Source: Succinivibrio faecicola (GTDB lineage: Bacteria > Pseudomonadota > Gammaproteobacteria > Enterobacterales > Succinivibrionaceae). From it: DNA of 43,562 nt. Position numbers and translations under genes: made by a program. Below are positions 26,363 through 33,217 of the stretch, one piece after another. How positions within the stretch are numbered: the first letter of the stretch is position 1; each line of letters begins with the position of its first letter. The notes below the pieces were generated by a model. That model was not told where the DNA came from. It saw only the letters and a program-made list of their open reading frames with translations, and did not search any database. Location: the NCBI RefSeq assembly GCF_019448115.1, contig NZ_JAGFNY010000016.1:1-43562 (forward strand), read 5' to 3'.

Positions 26363-27094
26363 GTGAAGTTTTACAAATCAATAAACCTTAATAGCATTAA
26401 GGTATTATCTTTTGATCTTGATAATAATATATATGATTGTCAGTCAGTTCTTTGCGCTGCAGAAAACTGGTTTTCTGAATATCTGACTGACAGATATAAT
26501 CTTATGCCTTTTTGCAATGATTACTCCTTTTGGGCAAAGATTAAAAAAGATCTTCTTTTGCAAGAGCCAAGACTTGAAGATGATGTAACTTTACTAAGAG
26601 CAAAGAGTTTGGTAATTGCCTTTGAGTACCTAAAACAGCCTTTAAAAGGTGGTCTTGAAGAGGCCAAGGATCTGGTTTTAGAATTCATTAAAAAAAGATC
26701 AGCCGGATCTGTTAGTATTGAAGTTGTACAAATGCTTGAGAAACTCAAACAGAAATATCGAATGATATCTGTCTCAAACGGAAACCTTGATCCTCAAATT
26801 TTAAAAATAGATCATTTGTTTGAATATGACTTAAGACCGAAGATGGGCGTTTTTAAATGTAAACCTCATTTGGATCTTTTCAAAGAATGCTCAAGGATAA
26901 CAAAAGTTTCTCCACATGAAATTCTGCACATAGGCGATGACCCATATACTGATGTATACGGAGCAATCTGCGCTGGTTTTAACTGTGCATGGCTTTATAA
27001 AGGATATACAGGAATTTCAAATGATGAAAAGCATTTGAAAGTTCTACCTCATATTCAACTTGATAATATTCTCGAATTGGATTCGCTTTTATAA
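26363..27094 (+). CDS. yigB: HAD-family hydrolase (YigB position)
   Basis: In E. coli YigB is an FMN/5-amino-6-ribitylamino-uracil-phosphate phosphatase of riboflavin synthesis. The 243-aa protein shows motif I as DLDNNIYD near residue 18, motif II SVSN, motif III Lys in FKCKPHLDLF and motif IV GDDPYTDVYGA. Motif I differs from the usual DxDxT: the Thr is Asn here, which is uncommon. The GTG start is supported by AAGGA 7-8 nt upstream. The xerC-yigB-uvrD order is conserved with E. coli, which supports the name more than sequence alone does. Confidence 0.86.
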   Translation: MKFYKSINLNSIKVLSFDLDNNIYDCQSVLCAAENWFSEYLTDRYNLMPFCNDYSFWAKIKKDLLLQEPRLEDDVTLLRAKSLVIAFEYLKQPLKGGLEEAKDLVLEFIKKRSAGSVSIEVVQMLEKLKQKYRMISVSNGNLDPQILKIDHLFEYDLRPKMGVFKCKPHLDLFKECSRITKVSPHEILHIGDDPYTDVYGAICAGFNCAWLYKGYTGISNDEKHLKVLPHIQLDNILELDSLL

Positions 27095-27110
27095 CATAAA
27101 CGGATGATAA

Positions 27111-29234
27111 ATGAGTGATTTAGATTTACTTGATTCTGCACCTGTTGCCGATGAGTCAAAAATTCTAGAAGGTCTTAATGATTCCCAAAAGGAAGCTGTA
27201 AGCTCTCCTTTGTGCAATGCTCTTATTATTGCAGGAGCAGGAACAGGTAAGACTAGGGTGTTAGTCAGCAGAATTGTCTATCTTATTTCTCATTACCAAG
27301 TAAAGGCAAGAAACATCCTTGCAGTAACATTTACAAATAAAGCTGCAAAGGAAATGCGCGAGAGAATAGGTATGTACCTGAATGCTAATGATACCCACCA
27401 TCTATGGGCAAATACATTCCACTCTACATGTTTACGATTACTAAGAGCCTATGCAACTCAGGCTGGGTTAACTCCTGGATTCTTGATATTAGATACCGAT
27501 GGACAGAATTCACTTGTAAAAAGAATAATGCTGGATCTCAAGATGGATATAAAGGAGATAAAACCATCTGAATTTGCTTCAAGGATCAGCAGCCTGAAAG
27601 AAAAGGGTATGAGAGCTGATGATTTTCAAAAGAGAGTAAACTATATAAAGTATACCAATAAAAAAAAGAGTGGTACTATAGAAAAGTTAGCTTTGGTTTA
27701 CAGCGCATATGAAAGGATCTGTAATCAGGAAAATTCTGTAGACTTTGCTGAAATTCTATTAAGAACAGTCGAGCTTTTAAGATCAAACTCAGCTATCAGA
27801 GAAATTCAGAATGAACGATTCAAGGAAATTTTGGTGGATGAGTTTCAGGATACCAATTCTATTCAGTACGAGCTTTTGACACTGTTAGCAGGAAAAAATT
27901 CTCATGTAATGGTTGTAGGTGATGACGATCAGTCAATCTACAGTTGGCGTGGTGCAGACTACACAAACATGAAGAAATTTTTAAATACTTTCCCTGATGT
28001 TCATCAGTACCTTTTATCACTGAATTATCGCTCAACTCAGAATATTCTCGATATGGCAAATACTCTTATTGAGAAAAACTTTGAGCGCGTTATGCTCAAA
28101 AATTTAAAAGGAAACAATGGTACAGGTTCTCTGGTTTCCATTTTTAAATGTGCTAACAACAGAGTAGAGGAATTATCTGTTGCAAAAGAGATCCAATCCT
28201 TAAAGGATCAGGGCGTAAAACTTTCAGATATTGCTGTTCTATACAGAAACAACTATCTGTCATTCGGCTTTGAACAGGCACTGACAAAAGCAAAGATTCC
28301 TTATGTTATATATGGTGGTCAGAAGTTCTTTGAGAGAGCTGAAATTCAGTCTGCTCTTGCATACTTAAAGATCCTTGTAAATAAAAAAGATGACACTGCT
28401 TTATTAAGAATAATCAATCTTCCTGCAAGAAAGATTGGACCAAAAGTTGTTGAGAGTCTTCGCAATATAAGCAATGAGCACAGCTGCTCAATCATTGAAG
28501 CTATTGAATATCTTCATGAATATGTATCTTCATCAGATGCTGCAAAAGAATTAAAAACTCTCTATTCTAAGGTATCAGCCTTTTATAATCTTTACCTTGA
28601 ACTACTCTCTAAAAAAGAAACGATGAGACTTCATGAGTTTGTTCATCATATGCTGACACTAACAGGTCTTTATGCTTTCTATTCAGAAAAAGATGCTAAA
28701 GAAGGAAAAAGTGAAGAGGACAATTCTAGATACAAGAATTTAGGTGTTTTAGTATCTAATGTGAAGGAATTTGAAGCATCAGTAGATCAAGGTGAAGTAT
28801 CTGTTGATTCTGAAAATTCAGCTAAAGTTGAAGATCAGCTGACTCTTTATCTGACAAACATTACTTTAGTATCAGGTGGAGAGATAAATGAAAATGGCTC
28901 AGCTGAGACTATGCCATTTGACTGTGTAAATTTAATGACAATCCATGCATCTAAAGGTCTTGAGTTTAAATATGTCTTTATCTGTGGATTTGAGTCAGAG
29001 ATCCTTCCATCATCAAGAAAGAGTTCAAGTGGAGATAACTCTTTAGAAGAGGAAAGACGACTTGCATATGTAGGAATTACAAGAGCAAAGGAGCAACTTG
29101 TTATTTCATACGCAAATGCAAGAACAATGTTTGGAAAGAATGAGCAAAAAGGAGCAAGTTCTTTCATAAATGACATTGTTGAAAGCTATGAGAATTCTAA
29201 AAATAAGCCATATAAGATTGTCACAAAGATATAA
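27111..29234 (+). CDS. uvrD: UvrD-family superfamily 1 DNA helicase
   Basis: This 3'-5' helicase acts in nucleotide excision and mismatch repair. The 707-aa protein shows the SF1 motifs: Walker A GAGTGKTR near residue 44, Ia AVTFTNKAA, motif II VDEFQDTN, motif III GDDDQSIYSWRGA, motif IV LNYRST, motif V TIHASKGLEF and motif VI VGITRAKEQL. The sequence QNILDMANTLIEKN and the yigB neighbour favour UvrD over Rep. The protein stops about 45 residues after motif VI, so the C-terminal Tudor-like domain that contacts RNA polymerase in E. coli UvrD appears missing. A polar insertion near residues 535-580 makes up part of the length. Confidence 0.93.
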   Translation: MSDLDLLDSAPVADESKILEGLNDSQKEAVSSPLCNALIIAGAGTGKTRVLVSRIVYLISHYQVKARNILAVTFTNKAAKEMRERIGMYLNANDTHHLWANTFHSTCLRLLRAYATQAGLTPGFLILDTDGQNSLVKRIMLDLKMDIKEIKPSEFASRISSLKEKGMRADDFQKRVNYIKYTNKKKSGTIEKLALVYSAYERICNQENSVDFAEILLRTVELLRSNSAIREIQNERFKEILVDEFQDTNSIQYELLTLLAGKNSHVMVVGDDDQSIYSWRGADYTNMKKFLNTFPDVHQYLLSLNYRSTQNILDMANTLIEKNFERVMLKNLKGNNGTGSLVSIFKCANNRVEELSVAKEIQSLKDQGVKLSDIAVLYRNNYLSFGFEQALTKAKIPYVIYGGQKFFERAEIQSALAYLKILVNKKDDTALLRIINLPARKIGPKVVESLRNISNEHSCSIIEAIEYLHEYVSSSDAAKELKTLYSKVSAFYNLYLELLSKKETMRLHEFVHHMLTLTGLYAFYSEKDAKEGKSEEDNSRYKNLGVLVSNVKEFEASVDQGEVSVDSENSAKVEDQLTLYLTNITLVSGGEINENGSAETMPFDCVNLMTIHASKGLEFKYVFICGFESEILPSSRKSSSGDNSLEEERRLAYVGITRAKEQLVISYANARTMFGKNEQKGASSFINDIVESYENSKNKPYKIVTKI

Positions 29235-29241
29235 TTATTTT

Positions 29242-29264
29242 GGTGTAGCTAAAAAGGCTACACC
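29242..29264 (+). terminator. hairpin after uvrD, possible weak terminator
   Basis: GGTGTAGC (29242-29249) pairs with GCTACACC (29257-29264) around a 7-nt loop. No U tract follows (TAGTAATG), so it may instead be a 3' end stabiliser or part of a Rho-dependent end. Confidence 0.4.
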
Positions 29265-29386
29265 TAGTAATGTATCTATCTTTTGATAACTGTGCTTTAT
29301 CTTTGTATTTATCAAAAAAGCATACTTAAAATAAGCAGTTATTTAAAATAGATAAAAAGTATCTACTAAATTTTTTCAAAAAAAAG

Positions 29387-29413
29387 TGGACTTTAAAAAA
29401 AATGTGATAGAAT
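29387..29413 (+). promoter_or_regulatory. candidate rho promoter
   Basis: TAGAAT (29408-29413) is preceded by TG one base upstream, making an extended -10. A TGGACT element (29387-29392) lies 15 nt further up. Transcription would start near 29420, giving a leader of about 135 nt. Confidence 0.45.
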
Positions 29414-29449
29414 TAACGCAGTAATCCATTCGATTGCGATATCAAATTT

Positions 29450-29468
29450 AAGGTCCTTATGCGACCTT
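29450..29468 (+). promoter_or_regulatory. hairpin masking the leader ORF ribosome site
   Basis: AAGGTC (29450-29455) pairs with GACCTT (29463-29468) around a 7-nt loop, followed by TTC. The left arm includes AAGG, the presumed Shine-Dalgarno of the leader ORF, and the loop holds its start codon. The stem could control leader translation or act as a weak attenuator. Confidence 0.45.
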
Positions 29469-29575
29469 TTCAACACTGGAATTATCCATTTTTATTTTTT
29501 AATAACCAACCCCACTGTATTCTCCATACAGATCAGGGTGATTTCGTTGAAATTTATGAATCTAACCGAACTTAA
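29459..29575 (+). CDS. putative rho leader peptide (38 codons) overlapping rho
   Basis: This is an open frame of 38 codons starting [10 protein letters not shown] and ending YESNRT. It has ATG at 29459, AAGG with a 5-nt gap upstream, and TAA at 29573-29575. It overlaps the rho ATG (29556) by 20 nt in another frame, so translation may be coupled. It is rich in aromatic residues, Asn and Pro and is not similar to the E. coli rhoL peptide as I remember it. E. coli rho also has a leader ORF and controls itself by Rho-dependent attenuation, so a regulatory role is plausible here but unproven. A chance ORF is the alternative. Confidence 0.4.
   Translation: MRPFQHWNYPFLFFNNQPHCILHTDQGDFVEIYESNRT
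29515..29531 (+). promoter_or_regulatory. second hairpin in the rho leader
   Basis: CTGTAT (29515-29520) pairs with ATACAG (29526-29531) around TCTCC, four bases before the AGGG that probably serves rho initiation. The upstream 29470-29530 segment has roughly four times more C than G, as expected of a rut-like Rho loading region. Confidence 0.4.
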
Positions 29576-30815
29576 AAATACTCCTGTCGCACAGTTAGTT
29601 CAGATGTGTGAGCAGAATGGCATTGAAAATGTCGCCCGTCTAAGTAAAAAAGAAATCATCTTCCAACTATTAAAATACTGTTCAAAGAACGGTGAAGATA
29701 TTTATGGTGAAGGTGTTATCGAAATTCTTCCAGATGGTTTTGGTTTTCTAAGAAGCGCAGACAGTTCTTATTTAGCAGGACCAGATGATATTTATGTGTC
29801 ACCAAGCCAGGTAAGAAAGTTTAACCTAAGAACTGGTGATTCTATTTCAGGAAAAATCAGACCTCCAAAGGAAGGCGAAAGATATTTTGCTCTGCTCAAA
29901 GTAGATTCAGTAAACTTTGACCAGCCTGAAAACTCAAGACATAAGATCCTTTTTGAAAATCTTACTCCTTTATTCCCACAAGAAAGATTGAACTTAGAAC
30001 TTGGTAATGGTTCAAAAGAGGATTTAACCGCAAGAGTTATCGATCTTGTTTCCCCTGTAGGTAAAGGTCAGCGTGGTCTTATTGTTGCTCCTCCAAAAGC
30101 AGGTAAGACAATGCTTCTACAGAATATTGCACACTCAATTTCTACAAAGAACCCAGAGTGTACTCTTATCGTTCTTTTAATTGATGAGCGTCCTGAAGAA
30201 GTTACTGAGATGCAGCGTAATGTAAAAGGTGAAGTTGTAGCTTCAACCTTCGATGAGCCTGCAGCACGTCACGTTCAGGTTGCAGAAATGGTTATTGAAA
30301 AGGCAAAACGTCTTGTTGAGCATAAACATGATGTTGTTATCTTAATGGACTCAATTACCCGTTTAGCCCGTGCATACAATACAGTTTCTCCATCATCAGG
30401 TAAGGTTTTAACCGGTGGTGTTGATGCAAACGCACTTCAGCGTCCAAAGAGATTATTCGGTGCAGCACGTAATGTTGAGGAAGGTGGTTCTTTAACAATT
30501 ATTGCAACAGCCCTTATCGATACAGGCTCTAAGATGGATGAAGTGATTTACGAAGAGTTCAAGGGTACAGGTAATCTTGAATTACATCTATCAAGAAAGA
30601 TTGCAGAAAAGCGTGTTTATCCTGCAATTGATGTTACCCGTTCAGGAACAAGACGTGAAGAGCTTATTACAACACCTGATGAGCTACAGAAGATGTGGAT
30701 CTTAAGAAAGTTCCTACATCCTATGGGTGAAATTGAAGCTATGGAATTCCTCATTGACAAGTTATCAATGACAAAGACAAATGATGAATTCTTTACTGCA
30801 ATGAAGCGTAGCTAA
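29556..30815 (+). CDS. rho: transcription termination factor Rho
   Basis: This hexameric RNA-dependent ATPase ends transcription at rut-dependent sites. From the ATG at 29556 the protein is 419 aa, the same as E. coli Rho, and starts with the matching [11 protein letters not shown]. It has the N-terminal helix domain, the cold-shock RNA-binding domain ([17 protein letters not shown]) and Walker A PPKAGKTM near residue 178. Walker B is [16 protein letters not shown], followed by the Q and R loops. In-frame GTG (29538) and TTG (29547) starts exist, and AGGG (29535-29538) sits best for the TTG, so the true start may be three codons upstream. It is separated from trxA by ddlA, unlike E. coli. Confidence 0.97.
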   Translation: MNLTELKNTPVAQLVQMCEQNGIENVARLSKKEIIFQLLKYCSKNGEDIYGEGVIEILPDGFGFLRSADSSYLAGPDDIYVSPSQVRKFNLRTGDSISGKIRPPKEGERYFALLKVDSVNFDQPENSRHKILFENLTPLFPQERLNLELGNGSKEDLTARVIDLVSPVGKGQRGLIVAPPKAGKTMLLQNIAHSISTKNPECTLIVLLIDERPEEVTEMQRNVKGEVVASTFDEPAARHVQVAEMVIEKAKRLVEHKHDVVILMDSITRLARAYNTVSPSSGKVLTGGVDANALQRPKRLFGAARNVEEGGSLTIIATALIDTGSKMDEVIYEEFKGTGNLELHLSRKIAEKRVYPAIDVTRSGTRREELITTPDELQKMWILRKFLHPMGEIEAMEFLIDKLSMTKTNDEFFTAMKRS

Positions 30816-30833
30816 AACATAGTTCATAAAAAC

Positions 30834-30860
30834 GAAGGCCTCCATCTGGAGGCCTTCTTG
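30834..30860. terminator. bidirectional terminator between rho and ddlA
   Basis: GAAGGCCTCCA (30834-30844) pairs with TGGAGGCCTTC (30847-30857), an 11-bp GC-rich stem. GTTTTT follows on the minus strand; the plus-strand tail is less T-rich. Confidence 0.85.
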
Positions 30861-30874
30861 CAAGTTATCTTTTC

Positions 30875-31885
30875 TTATTTATTCTCGCCTTTTTCATGTT
30901 CTTTAATTGCATGATAAACGGCTTTTGCTAAGAATACATCCATCTTATCTCCGTTGTGCTCAAGCATTTTTGGGAACATTGAAATAGGGGTTGCACCAGG
31001 GAAGGTGTTGATTTCGTTTATCAGAATACCGTCTTCTTTTGATAAGAAGAAATCTATTCTTGAAAGATCACGTAGTTTCAAGCCAACGAAAGCACGTCTT
31101 GCAAGATTCTGAATTGTATGAATTTCTTCATCGGTTAAGCCTTCAGGTTCAACTGTAGTTGTGGTACCTGAATCCTGTGAGTATTTCTCATCATAGGTAT
31201 AGAACTTATTTTCAGGAATAATGATTTCACCTGGTTTTGAAATTTTTAACTCACCGTCAATTTCGTAGGCTGCTACTTCAAGCTCGCGATGAACAATATT
31301 CTTTTCAATTACAACTTCAGTGCTGTATGAGAAAGCTTCAATGATGCTATCCCAAACATCATCTCTCTTGGTTACATGGTAACAACCAACAGATGACCCC
31401 TGAGAAGCAGCTTTAACATAGATGTCTTTGTATTTATCAAAAAACTCTAATGCAATCTGCTTGTACTGCTCGTTAGGCAGTGGAATGATTTTATATGGGC
31501 TATTTGGAATTCCTAAAGAATCTAAGTGTAGTTTTGTTGTATTTTTATCAAAACAATAGCGGCTTGCCTGAGAACGGCAACCAATATAAGGAATATTTAA
31601 AATCTCAAGGAATGACTGGATATCGCCAGTTTCGCCTGGTACACCATGGATACATGGAACAACGCAATCAACATCAAACTTATGATTGTCAAACACAAAA
31701 GTCTTGTTGTTATCAAAGTAACCTGGCTTATCTTCTACTAAAAACTGATTGTTGTGAATAACAGCCTTTAGCACATAGAAATCTTCAGTTTTGTTTAATT
31801 GTTCTTCAATAAATGAAGCTGAAAGCAGAGAAATATCGTGCTCAGCGCCATCTCCGCCACATAGTAATAAGATATTGGTACTCAT
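30875..31885 (-). CDS. ddlA: D-alanine--D-alanine ligase
   Basis: This ATP-grasp enzyme joins two D-alanines for peptidoglycan. The 336-aa protein has the ATP-binding loop SQGSSVGCYHV (about residue 165) and the segment GEIIIPENKFYTYDEKY, characteristic of DdlA. The C-terminal metal site is LINEINTFPGATPISMFPKM. The N-terminal HGVPGETGDIQ differs from the common HGxxGEDGxxQ by Thr/Asp positions. GGATTC lies 7 nt before the ATG. It is probably monocistronic or at the end of the yhhQ-trxA-ddlA strand, with a 141-nt gap to trxA. Confidence 0.95.
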   Translation of the reverse strand: MSTNILLLCGGDGAEHDISLLSASFIEEQLNKTEDFYVLKAVIHNNQFLVEDKPGYFDNNKTFVFDNHKFDVDCVVPCIHGVPGETGDIQSFLEILNIPYIGCRSQASRYCFDKNTTKLHLDSLGIPNSPYKIIPLPNEQYKQIALEFFDKYKDIYVKAASQGSSVGCYHVTKRDDVWDSIIEAFSYSTEVVIEKNIVHRELEVAAYEIDGELKISKPGEIIIPENKFYTYDEKYSQDSGTTTTVEPEGLTDEEIHTIQNLARRAFVGLKLRDLSRIDFFLSKEDGILINEINTFPGATPISMFPKMLEHNGDKMDVFLAKAVYHAIKEHEKGENK

Positions 31886-31970
31886 TTTGAATCCATTATT
31901 AATAAAATTTTGTGTAATGATATGCTAATAAACGGAAAAGAAAAAGTATTGATTTTATAAAAGTGCACAC

Positions 31971-32008
31971 AGCACACAAAAGAAACAAGAAAATTTCGAT
32001 TGTGTGCT
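31971..32008 (-). terminator. possible terminator downstream of trxA
   Basis: AGCACACAA (31971-31979) is complementary to TTGTGTGCT (32000-32008), a 9-bp stem with a 20-nt loop, starting 19 nt beyond the trxA stop. On the minus strand the T tract is not immediate, so termination is uncertain. Confidence 0.35.
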
Positions 32009-32026
32009 TTAGATATGGATTATTGA

Positions 32027-32353
32027 CTAGTTTAATGAGTTTTCAATTAGCGCTTTTAATTCATTTTTAGGAAGAGCGCCAACCTGACGGTTGATGATTT
32101 CACCATTCTTGAAAAGTACAAGATTAGGGATACTCATAACACCATATTTTGCAGCATTTGCTGAATTCTCGTCGATATCTACCTTTACGAATTTAACATT
32201 AGGTAGTTCTTCTGCTAAATCCTCAAGATATGAACCAACCATTCTGCAAGGACCACACCATGGAGCCCAGAAATCTACAAGTACAGGTTTATCTGACTTG
32301 ATTACTTCAGCTTCAAACTGCTCATCATTGATATGAATTAACTTGTCACTCAT
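32027..32353 (-). CDS. trxA: thioredoxin
   Basis: This cytoplasmic dithiol-disulfide reductant has the same size (108 aa) as E. coli TrxA. The active site Cys33-Gly-Pro-Cys36 is in FWAPWCGPC, and the cis-proline loop SIPNLVLF is near residue 77. It has no signal peptide. AAGGAGA lies 7 nt before the ATG, a strong ribosome site fitting high expression. It follows yhhQ by 66 nt on the same strand. In E. coli trxA directly precedes rho; here it lies 1.2 kb away in the opposite direction, so the pair has been rearranged. Confidence 0.97.
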   Translation of the reverse strand: MSDKLIHINDEQFEAEVIKSDKPVLVDFWAPWCGPCRMVGSYLEDLAEELPNVKFVKVDIDENSANAAKYGVMSIPNLVLFKNGEIINRQVGALPKNELKALIENSLN

Positions 32354-32419
32354 ATTATTTCTCCTTTTTTTCTAATAGTAGCATGAAAAGGATTGTAAAG
32401 TGGCTTATGAAATTAAATA

Positions 32420-33064
32420 TCACTTGTGAAGCTCATCAAAGCTATTAACATTAAGCTTTTTAATAAGATAGTTGAGTAACATTCCGTAAGCTGGGACAAA
32501 GATAGATAAATTTGCCACAATTTTTACTAGATAGTCTACGGTTGCAATTTCAACAAAGTTCTCTGCCATGAATGCATCTGGCCCATTCATGAAAGCTACT
32601 GCAAAGAAGATATATGTATCAATCAAGTTTCCAAAAACTGATGAGCAGATAGGAGCTAGCCACCATTTTCTATTCTGTCTTAATTTCTGGAATACAAGAA
32701 TATCAGCAAGCTGTCCTGCTAGATATGCAGTTAATGAAGCTAATGTAATTCTGAATACAAACACTGAGAAATTACTGAGATTTGAAAATCCCTGGAAAGT
32801 GCCGTGCTCGAATAATGTTCCTATAAAGTAGGACAGAATAAGACCAGGCATTGTTGCAAGGAAAACTACTTTTCTTGCATTTCTCTGTCTGAAAATTCTA
32901 ACTGTCAGATCGGTTGTTAAAAAAATGAAAGGATAAGTAAAGGTTCCAACCGTTGTATTGATACCTGCGATGTTCAGAGGGATCTGAACAGCGTAATTAC
33001 TCAATACAATGATAAAAATATGAAAAAACCAAAGCTTATATAAAGGGAAAGTAAATGTTGCCAT
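32420..33064 (-). CDS. yhhQ: queuosine precursor transporter (YhhQ family)
   Basis: This inner-membrane protein imports 7-cyano- or 7-aminomethyl-7-deazaguanine for queuosine tRNA modification. The 214-aa protein has about six membrane segments. Family blocks include FPFIFL-like TYPFIFLTTDLTVRIF near residue 45, RKWWLAP, FGNLIDTYIFF and PDAFMAE, matching E. coli YhhQ. The ATG at 33064 gives the family N-terminus; an upstream in-frame start at 33127 would add 21 residues, and neither has a strong Shine-Dalgarno. It is divergent from polA. No preQ1 riboswitch was recognised upstream. Confidence 0.92.
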   Translation of the reverse strand: MATFTFPLYKLWFFHIFIIVLSNYAVQIPLNIAGINTTVGTFTYPFIFLTTDLTVRIFRQRNARKVVFLATMPGLILSYFIGTLFEHGTFQGFSNLSNFSVFVFRITLASLTAYLAGQLADILVFQKLRQNRKWWLAPICSSVFGNLIDTYIFFAVAFMNGPDAFMAENFVEIATVDYLVKIVANLSIFVPAYGMLLNYLIKKLNVNSFDELHK

Positions 33065-33217
33065 TTTCGTTTCAGTGATAAAAAAAATAAATACAAAAGC
33101 GCGATTTAAAACCACGCTACCTGTCAAAAAGACAGTATATTGTATGACAAATAGCAGTAAAAAAAGTAAAATAATTTTGTTTGCAGGTTAGCTAAAAAAC
33201 TCACATCTGGAGAAAAA

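Larger units (their letters stand above)
29235..29448 (+). other. intergenic region between uvrD and the rho leader
   Basis: This contains a hairpin after uvrD, then extremely AT-rich sequence with A and T runs, which may be curved, and the candidate rho promoter. No gene is visible before the leader ORF at 29459. Confidence 0.5.

Noticed and set aside
33065-33217. Possible preQ1 riboswitch upstream of yhhQ
   Set aside because: A small CTGTC/GACAG hairpin and an AAAAAACT string are present, but the string is on the polA strand and the core ACCC and pseudoknot arrangement is missing.
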